Shown one piece after another: positions 60,401 to 64,000 of a stretch of 64,000 nucleotides of DNA (position 1 is its first letter; each line of letters starts with the position of its first letter). The DNA is from Periplaneta americana. Lineage: Eukaryota > Arthropoda > Insecta > Blattodea > Blattidae. The stretch is from assembly GCF_040183065.1 (NCBI RefSeq), contig NC_091120.1, positions 185,704,127-185,768,126 on the forward strand, read 5' to 3'. The notes under the pieces are model-generated. The model had not been told where the DNA came from, did not search any database, and saw only the letters and a list, made by a program, of their open reading frames with translations. The translations under genes and the position numbers were made by a program.

Positions 60401-60616
60401 CAGTACTTTATGTAGATTCAGTTTTAGATGCATACTGGTACATTTTCAAAATGTGGAATATTCTTAAAGTGAAGGAAGATGGCAGTGAAGATACTTACTC
60501 GGCCCCTTGCCAACATCTGTTCAGCAGCGTAGACATAACCACCACAGCGAGGGCAACCCTCACCTTCTGGGGCCTTAGCAATGGCTTTCGGCTCTGCCAT
60601 AGCATGATTCACCTCA
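36186..60616 (-). CDS. Mlp84B: Muscle LIM protein (Mlp84B type), exons for LIM2-LIM5; 5' end outside the window
   Basis: Exons, 5' to 3' on the minus strand: 60616-60499, then 58733-58637 or 55373-55277, then 52207-52120, 47280-47163, 45800-45625, 45269-45137, 42696-42509, 39275-39170 and 36356-36186. All donors are GT and all acceptors AG. Phases join without a shift, giving about 397 residues. The product has four LIM zinc-binding domains, each followed by a glycine-rich FGPxGxGxG stretch, as in Drosophila Mlp84B (five LIMs, about 495 residues). LIM1 and the start codon therefore lie beyond 64000. Family knowledge: Mlp84B sits at the Z-disc and in nuclei of muscle, stabilising sarcomeres and supporting myogenesis. 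Introns hold most of the mobile elements between 36 and 64 kb. Confidence 0.93.
36671..37367 (+). mobile_element. tRNA-derived SINE (type 2) interrupted by another SINE
   Basis: Flanked by TAACACCGGCTT at 36659-36670 and 37368-37379, a 12-bp duplication. The tRNA-like head (GGTGGTTGAGTGGTC, then GGGTTCGAGTCCCGG) is split by the SINE at 36705-36953. The long 3' body has TTTTTCCCGGGGTTCTCCCG and ends near CCCCTCTCCCGTAAATTC. Confidence 0.85.
36705..36953 (+). mobile_element. tRNA-derived SINE (type 1) nested in the SINE above
   Basis: Flanked by AAACCTCTGACC at 36693-36704 and 36954-36965. The head has the B box GGGTTCGATTACC. The body has TTTTTTCCGGGGTTTTCCCT and the tail GCTAAATAACCTTAGATGTT. 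A near-identical copy is at 44121-44380. The type recalls termite Talu-like SINEs (from memory, not tested). Confidence 0.88.
37481..37820 (+). pseudogene. LINE C-terminal end
   Basis: Open frame ending at TAA about 37729 encodes [20 protein letters not shown], then [18 protein letters not shown], a zinc knuckle of the kind that ends RNase-H-bearing LINEs, then [12 protein letters not shown]. The 3'UTR finishes in an (AAAT)n tail at about 37805-37820. It differs in sequence from the 38 kb family. Confidence 0.85.
38060..39040 (-). pseudogene. LINE RNase H domain and C-terminus, copy 2
   Basis: Minus frame 38908-38306 carries an RNase H domain. Its active-site residues are D in LYTDGSLI, E in [11 protein letters not shown] in [10 protein letters not shown] and D in [11 protein letters not shown]. 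After a one-base loss near 38317 the frame shifts to 38366-38088, with [20 protein letters not shown] and the knuckle [18 protein letters not shown]. The 31-kb copy keeps the lost T. The copy is truncated upstream near a (TAA)n run at 39040. Confidence 0.88.
39170..39275 (-). CDS. Mlp84B: Mlp84B exon, first half of LIM5
   Basis: The acceptor is at 39277-39276 and the GTAAGT donor at 39169. The 106-bp exon completes a codon carried from the previous exon (TA+C = Tyr) and encodes [20 protein letters not shown], then [12 protein letters not shown]. The C-x2-C pair starts LIM5, and phase 0 leads into the terminal exon. Confidence 0.93.
39333..40300 (-). mobile_element. Mariner element with internal deletion, in an Mlp84B intron
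   Basis: Ends CGTGGTACAGTCATTAAGTT at 39333 and its exact inverse at 40300 are flanked by TA. The length of 968 bp is short for mariner (about 1.3 kb). The missing part corresponds to the DNA-binding region of the transposase. Confidence 0.9.
39430..40150 (-). pseudogene. Mariner transposase, broken
   Basis: The start ([17 protein letters not shown], about 40100) runs directly into [15 protein letters not shown] (about 40040), so roughly 130 residues of helix-turn-helix are deleted. The catalytic motifs are GDETW (first D), [10 protein letters not shown] (second D, about 39740) and [14 protein letters not shown] (third D, about 39650), the mariner DD34D set. A frameshift in the poly-T near 39893-39901 separates the first motif from the rest. 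The C-terminus is intact to 39430. Confidence 0.88.
40594..41034. mobile_element. Long palindromic (foldback) element
   Basis: The left half, from TCAATTTAAGACAGCAGTGT, is inverted in the right half ending at about 41034. The arms are about 200 bp with moderate divergence and meet at 40808. At the centre is CTGAAGATGACC...GGTCGAAAC, a hammerhead-like motif. The terminal duplication was not resolved. Confidence 0.75.
41671..42245. mobile_element. Foldback element with about 190-bp inverted arms and a 14-bp duplication
   Basis: Flanked by TAATAATACATTTT at 41657-41670 and 42246-42259. Arms of about 190 bp are highly similar (GTGTGGATAAGCTTCAGGGC ... GTTGTCTTGGTGTTATTGGC). Each carries a GAAGATGGCCAC hairpin followed by GAAAC. 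The loop region has a poly-G run (41810-41823) and a CAGATGCCAGAAG repeat. There is no coding. The long duplication and the motif suggest a Penelope-type origin. Confidence 0.8.
42509..42696 (-). CDS. Mlp84B: Mlp84B exon, second half of LIM4
   Basis: 188 bp between AG (42698-42697) and GTAAGT (42508). Encodes [20 protein letters not shown], then [20 protein letters not shown] and the linker [15 protein letters not shown]. It leaves two bases that join the LIM5 exon. Confidence 0.94.
42971..43787. mobile_element. hAT non-autonomous element with perfect 8-bp duplication
   Basis: Starts CAGGGGCGATT and ends, inverted, CAGGGGCGAATGCT. It is flanked by CAAACAAA at 42963-42970 and 43788-43795. There is no transposase frame. 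It lies in the intron before the LIM4 second-half exon. Confidence 0.85.
44105..44590 (+). mobile_element. Older tRNA-derived SINE interrupted by a younger SINE
   Basis: The head (CCACTGTGGA, then CTAACGGTAAGTGCATCTGG and the decayed B box GATTCAAATCC) and body (TTTTTTCCGGGGTTTTCCCT) continue to about 44590. The younger SINE at 44121-44380 lies between duplicated CCACTGTGGA copies. Confidence 0.8.
44121..44380 (+). mobile_element. tRNA-derived SINE (type 1) nested in an older relative
   Basis: Flanked by CCACTGTGGA at 44111-44120 and 44381-44390. B box GGGTTCGATTCCC; body and tail closely match the 36705-36953 copy. Confidence 0.88.
45137..45269 (-). CDS. Mlp84B: Mlp84B exon, first half of LIM4
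   Basis: 133 bp between AG (45271-45270) and GTACGT (45136). Encodes [20 protein letters not shown], then [20 protein letters not shown]. Phase 0 at the end meets MWHKKC of the next exon. Confidence 0.93.
45625..45800 (-). CDS. Mlp84B: Mlp84B exon, second half of LIM3
   Basis: 176 bp after AG 45802-45801. Encodes [40 protein letters not shown] and [16 protein letters not shown]. It leaves two bases before GTAAGT, completed by the T of the next exon. Confidence 0.94.
45825..45885. repeat. (TATG)n microsatellite
   Basis: About ten consecutive TATG units, then TTTA repeats leading into the inverted LINE 3'UTR copy. Confidence 0.9.
45878..46345 (-). mobile_element. LINE 3'UTR with 21-bp minisatellite, inverted copy
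   Basis: Reads as the reverse complement of 48610-49118: ACTACAATTGGGTATACACC at the tail side, a run of TTAATTAATTACATATCA-type units at 46120-46290, then CAGTCTAAT at 46330. No coding part remains. Confidence 0.8.
46726..46945 (-). pseudogene. Reverse transcriptase fragment
   Basis: The minus frame encodes [20 protein letters not shown], then [15 protein letters not shown] and [13 protein letters not shown]. This is the RT palm segment where insect LINEs have FVDLEKAFDRV, holding the first catalytic D (VDL). It probably belongs to the same family as the 6.4 and 53 kb C-termini. Confidence 0.75.
47163..47280 (-). CDS. Mlp84B: Mlp84B exon, first half of LIM3
   Basis: 118 bp between AG (47282-47281) and GTAAGT (47162). 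Encodes [20 protein letters not shown], then [19 protein letters not shown]. It joins EWHRKC of the next exon in phase 0. Confidence 0.93.
48514..49118 (+). mobile_element. LINE C-terminus plus 3'UTR with 21-bp minisatellite
   Basis: The frame ends [18 protein letters not shown]...PFKINILD at TGA 48619-48621, a familiar RT-endonuclease LINE ending. The 3'UTR has about ten TAATTAATTAAGATGATATG-type repeats (48650-48860) and ends in AAATAAATACATA. It is inverted relative to 45878-46345. Confidence 0.82.
49119..51440. other. Mlp84B intron with one SINE
   Basis: 49386-49685 looks like a tRNA-derived SINE (B-box-like GATTCGAGTTCTC, body with CAGCGCCCACCTAGCATCGT). A pentanucleotide ACTAT run is at 51284-51310. 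The rest shows no gene. Confidence 0.5.
51441..51666. repeat. Inverted repeat (MITE-like), 60-bp arms
   Basis: GGGCCAAGCGCCATTTACTA on the left is matched by the inverse of the right arm (GGGCCAAGTGCCATTTATTA). Arms are 51441-51499 and 51606-51666. Confidence 0.8.
51706..51711 (-). terminator. Polyadenylation signal for the short Mlp84B isoform
   Basis: AATAAA on the minus strand, 170 nt after the stop of the alternative terminal exon. Confidence 0.5.
51881..51972 (-). CDS. Mlp84B: Mlp84B alternative terminal exon (short isoform after LIM2)
   Basis: An acceptor TGCAG precedes 51972. The exon reads (G)TT TGC TAC..., [20 protein letters not shown], then [10 protein letters not shown] and TAG at 51883-51881. 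Its first 17 residues parallel the 52207 exon ([20 protein letters not shown]), and it starts in the same phase. Spliced from either alternative exon upstream, it finishes LIM2 and ends the protein. It could instead be a decayed exon duplicate. The nearby AATAAA supports a real 3' end. Confidence 0.65.
52120..52207 (-). CDS. Mlp84B: Mlp84B exon, end of LIM2 and linker
   Basis: 88 bp from AG (52209-52208) to GTACGT (52119). Encodes [20 protein letters not shown], then [10 protein letters not shown]. The final zinc ligand C of LIM2 is in the first codons. Confidence 0.93.
52690..53220 (+). pseudogene. LINE C-terminus with small internal insertion
   Basis: [20 protein letters not shown] (to about 52808) and, after about 105 bp of unrelated A/T-rich tail-like sequence (52810-52916), [20 protein letters not shown] and [19 protein letters not shown] frameshift at about 53147 destroys the end. 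The 3' tail is (TAAG)n. Same family as 6407-6775. Confidence 0.82.
53221..55276. other. Mlp84B intron, no gene seen
   Basis: AT-rich. Contains a (TA)n microsatellite of about 46 bp at 54379-54425. Confidence 0.6.
55277..55373 (-). CDS. Mlp84B: Mlp84B alternative exon B, second half of LIM2
   Basis: 97 bp between AG (55375-55374) and GTGTGT (55276). Encodes [20 protein letters not shown], then [12 protein letters not shown] plus one base. It keeps all zinc ligands (H, C, C, C, C) and, of the two alternatives, is closer to Drosophila Mlp84B LIM2 (SWHKECFKCG.C...LDS, from memory). Confidence 0.92.
55655..56663 (+). mobile_element. Internally deleted MULE with FLYWCH finger and iterated ends
   Basis: Flanked by CAAGTGATC at 55646-55654 and 56664-56672, a 9-bp duplication typical of Mutator-like elements. 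The outer ends GGGTTGGGGACAACTGGCCA and CGGTTCTGAACAATTGGCCA (inverted) match at most positions. Both ends carry tandem copies of a GACAANTNGCCAC motif: about five at 55670-55860 and four at 56540-56655. Confidence 0.87.
55961..56540 (+). pseudogene. MULE transposase N-terminus with FLYWCH-type zinc finger
   Basis: ATG 55961 ([18 protein letters not shown]), a stop, then YMYTRL, another stop, then [20 protein letters not shown] and EPSEHKNHC. The C..C...H.H pattern with YxYxR and W is the FLYWCH finger of MULE transposases. A frameshift near 56335 precedes [20 protein letters not shown] and a segment to 56530. The catalytic domain is deleted. Confidence 0.82.
56673..58636. other. Mlp84B intron, no gene seen
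   Basis: AT-rich with T and A runs. No supportable feature. Confidence 0.5.
58637..58733 (-). CDS. Mlp84B: Mlp84B alternative exon A, second half of LIM2
   Basis: 97 bp between AG (58735-58734) and GTCAGT (58636). Encodes [20 protein letters not shown], then [12 protein letters not shown] plus one base. Same length, phases and zinc ligands as exon B, but many surface residues differ. Confidence 0.9.
58734..60498. other. Mlp84B intron, no gene seen
   Basis: Contains a T run at 59026-59048. Otherwise AT-rich. Confidence 0.5.
60499..60616 (-). CDS. Mlp84B: Mlp84B exon, first half of LIM2
   Basis: 118 bp between AG (60618-60617) and GTAAGT (60498). Encodes [20 protein letters not shown], then [19 protein letters not shown]. 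The internal ATG (MAEPKA) is not the likely gene start, since the exon has a good acceptor and a LIM1 domain is expected upstream. Confidence 0.92.
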
Positions 60617-60618
60617 CT

Positions 60619-63600
60619 GAAATAAGAGACTATATTTTATGTTTCGCTTCATGCATAAATATCTTGAGGCATTTCTTCGTTTCTACAGTGCGTAATCTAC
60701 ATCAATTTGTTGGAGCAACAAGATGTTTCAGTCAAGTACTGGTAGTTATATATTAAGTAAAGCCAAAATGTATTTCTTGCCAAAAATATAAAAGTAGCTC
60801 TATTTTGAAAAATTAACTGATCATTTAATATTTTGACTTAGAAATTTTAAAACTGATTGCCTCTGGATAAAAATAATTATTTTGTAAACAATTTCTGAAT
60901 TTAAAAGTAGCAAGCATTTTAGGTTAATTTTTTAAAGCTATGTCAAATATATTAGAAGCTAAATATTATTAAAACATCTTAGCATCTAAAAGCAATAAGT
61001 TAGCTAGAGGCTAATGTAGGCCTAACCTTTTCACTGTTATCTTGAGGGTCCATTTGTAAGATTTTATAAATGTAGACCAACACTGATACAGTGGAAGGGT
61101 TATTAGTGTTAAATCGTTTCGAAGCACTGTAGATCAGTGTACTGCATCTGTAGCATTAATATTATTAGTTGCACTATTGCTGTTGAAAAAAGAAGCTCGC
61201 TATTTAAAAAAACATGAAAAACAAAAAAGCAAAAATTTTAATTTGCTGTCAGTTATTTGATGAAATTGCAACCTGAAATAAAAGAGACAAATTCAGGGAT
61301 AGCAGAACAGTTTGACACAAGGTGTACCTATAATAGAATTTACAACACTAAAATAACTGGTTGTATAATTAAAATTAAATATGTGACCCATTTTTCATTT
61401 TTTAAAAGGAATTAGCGGTATTAATTATGCATATTTTTAAATGTTCTTTAAATATCGTATTATCTTCGATATATTCTTTGATAATACATTTGTATTTTAA
61501 TTGTTCATTTCAAGGTTTAAGAAGATAGATTAAAGTTTCTATCAACTAAAGAATAACGAGAAGAGGACCTCCAATAAACTGCAATGAAATGTTAGATTGT
61601 TTCTCTCTTAATGTACCGGTAATACAATATACAATATGTATAGAAATTTTATCCACATTTTGTTTATTATTGTTGTACCAACAAAATATAATATAAGTTA
61701 TTGAAATTCTACAGGTACCAAATGTATGAACACTGCTTACACCTCATTGTAATTAAAATTTAAAGTGTAATGTCCAGTAAGTTCTTAATGACACATTTTC
61801 AGCTGTTTATTAATATGTACCTTTGTATAATTGCATCATTTCCATTTTACTCTCATTAATTTACTGTGTGCAATTTTTTTTATTTATGTTTATGTGAAAA
61901 TTACAGCACTAAGAAACATTATTAATCTGCATAAATTATGAGAAATATAGGCTACTAAGAATGTAATTCTTAAAGAATAATTTAGTTAGATTCTCTTCAA
62001 AAGTTCAAATTTGACACATTGTACACAGAATACATGAGACCAGAATTTTGTAATTGATTTATCGATTAAAATGGATCACTTATTTATGGGCATTAAAAAC
62101 CCGCTTTTTCAAAATAAGTCAGACCGGAAAAGAGAAATGATTGGGAATAACTGAAAAACATTAATACACCTTACTGGACCTGTTCTCAGTCCCTGGATGA
62201 AAGACCAATGGAGGTTGTAAGCAATGGGAAAAGGTTGAACTTGAAGTCAATGCTCTGGCATCACAAAAACACAGGGCTGCAGGATGAAACATACACAGAC
62301 ATCCATATTCATGGAGGGTGTATTTTATTGTTTGCTTCTCTCTATTAACTAACTGATCCCCTTCTCTGTTTGAATTTATTTTCATAATCAAATTGTTATA
62401 TTGTTGAGGGCATTTTCCTTATCCCATTACTTGTACCAGCATGGGTCAGAGTCAAAGATATATCAACTACAGCCGTGACAGCTCATGAGCTTTCATAAAT
62501 GTGAGGGTTGGTCTACATCTTACATTTAATAAACAATATGAAAAAATTAAAAATTAAATATACAATTTCGTATTGAATTAATTATTTTATGTACTGTAAT
62601 AAAGCAAGACCTGCACCTCTCATTATTAAAGATGAGCAGTCACTAAAACCAGTTAATGAAAGCAGATCTGTGATATGATGTCACAATTCCAGCACATTCA
62701 CGTAATTGATGTGCAACACTTAATGGATTCATCCCATAATAAAGTGCTATATTTTGTTAAAATTAAAAAATAAATAAAGACAAAAATGATTTCTATTAAA
62801 ATATTGCTGGCTTTAAAATATTAAAAAAATCAAAATATTCTCCCATTATTGATGAAGTTATTGTGTTATTATTTTGTCTTTTAAAATATGAATAAAAATA
62901 AAAACATTACCTACTAATTTTATGACTTAAGTAATGCAGTATAATAATAAAAATATAAATTAAAAATTGAAGTGATTGAAATAAGAATGTGAATATATTT
63001 TAAGTAATTCAAGTTACAATTAAAGTTTCTCGAAAATATGATTTTCGATATATCGAAAATTTTACCAAAAATTCATTCACATTCTAAATCTATACAAATT
63101 ATACATTCCACTGAAAAACAAAAGACAATAAATGTCATTGTTAAAAGACTAGAAATTGTAACATTATTTTGTCAAAATAATTTAAAAAATAGTGTGCTTC
63201 TTTATTTATAAGCGAAGAACAAATTACTAGTATCAGATAGAAAGACTACATAATTAGAGCTGGAGCTGTAACTCATCTTTTAAGGTGAGTATAAATTTCC
63301 TAGTACCGGTATGTAATGTACCATAACAACTAACAATAATTACTGCTTGTGAATAATTACAATGCTGTGTTACTTACTTCACAACTTTAACATAAGAATA
63401 AATCACTAAAAATAACGGTAGGCCTACCATTGATTATTGGAACACCTTGAGCCTATTCATACGAATATGAACATTTTAGAAAGAAATCTTTATGCGTATC
63501 TTGTTTCGCGAAACGTCAAATCAGTAACCGATAGAGGTAGGCCTACTCTAGTAGGTAAAGTTACGTATTATTACACGTTAAATAAATTTTCGTCCTACTT

Positions 63601-64000
63601 TGTACTGACCATTAATGATTGCCACATTTTTTATTTATTCATTAGACAATAATGTATATGATTGTTGATAGCTACGAATCATGAAGACGATAAGCTGTTT
63701 TCTTATGTATTTTTTATGTATTGTTTTTATTACGGGTATATTTTATAATCGTATTAATAGTTCTTGGTTATATTAATTCTAAAGTAGTTATAAAGTTTCG
63801 CCAATAGATGGTATCAAACAATTGAAAGTTGGTAATAAAAAAACGCATGTTTACTATATAATTATGAGATCAGCTACCGATCATATAAAAGAGCATTAAT
63901 CAGATAAAAATCATTCAATGTTGTTTTATAAGTTTCAAACGTCAGGCGGAATGGGACAGAATATATTGCATCCCTTAATATAGTCTTAAATAGAGATTTT
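60619..64000. other. Probable Mlp84B intron, no gene seen
   Basis: No LIM1 exon (CxxC with AAE motif) was found on the minus strand. AT-rich with no identified repeat. Confidence 0.45.

Noticed and set aside
60451..60756. 101-codon + strand frame
   Set aside because: Antisense shadow of the LIM2 first-half exon.
61020..62520. Short inverted TGTAGACCAAC pair as element ends
   Set aside because: Only 11 bp match, with no flanking duplication. Expected by chance at this scale.

Overview
The window is 64 kb of AT-rich, intron-rich, transposon-laden animal DNA. It is almost certainly from an insect, and a large hemimetabolous genome such as a cockroach or termite is the best guess. The reasons are a recognisable insect muscle LIM protein (Mlp84B type), tRNA-derived SINEs with a conserved central domain of the kind I associate with Blattodea, and abundant degraded LINE, hAT, Tc1/mariner, pogo, MULE and ISL2EU elements. 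The species call is inference. There are no bacterial operons, CRISPR arrays or phage genes.

Two host genes are supported. (1) On the + strand, 1292-1654 is the last coding exon of the nucleotide-excision-repair gene XPC, with its 3'UTR running to about 1.8 kb. (2) On the - strand, 60616 down to 36186 holds the 3' three quarters of an Mlp84B-type muscle LIM gene. Nine exon positions code for LIM domains 2-5, and LIM1 must lie beyond 64000. Every splice phase was checked and agrees. LIM2 is unusual. Its second zinc-finger half has two alternative 97-bp exons (58733-58637 and 55373-55277) that cannot both be included without a frameshift. Its tail exon (52207-52120) has a competing exon (51972-51881) that ends in a stop and is followed by a polyadenylation signal, predicting a short isoform.

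Layout. 1-960: pogo-type transposase (- strand) running off the left edge. 1292-1800: XPC end. 2768-10386: a nested composite bounded by a perfect 26-bp inverted repeat including the flanking TA. The outer Tc1-like element holds a broken transposase, a non-LTR fragment with a 13-bp target duplication, a Harbinger-like element and a near-complete 4.17-kb ISL2EU element, which carries a THAP+DDE transposase and a SWIM+YqaJ nuclease in convergent orientation. 10.5-15.2 kb: a MULE transposase whose core is tandemly repeated about four times and split by a Penelope-like insertion. 16.5-20.3 kb: a MITE, then a 101-107 bp minisatellite split by a LINE. 20.7-34.4 kb: hAT, piggyBac-like, pogo-like and Tc1/mariner-like non-autonomous elements. 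36-61 kb: the Mlp84B gene, with introns loaded with nested SINEs, a mariner, foldback elements, a hAT, LINE ends and a deleted MULE. 61-64 kb: AT-rich DNA, presumably intron.

Several mobile elements bear on Mlp84B processing. Inverted LINE 3'UTR copies flank one LIM3 exon, and a MULE relic sits between the two alternative LIM2 exons. Five hammerhead-ribozyme-like motifs of the Penelope type are scattered through the window.
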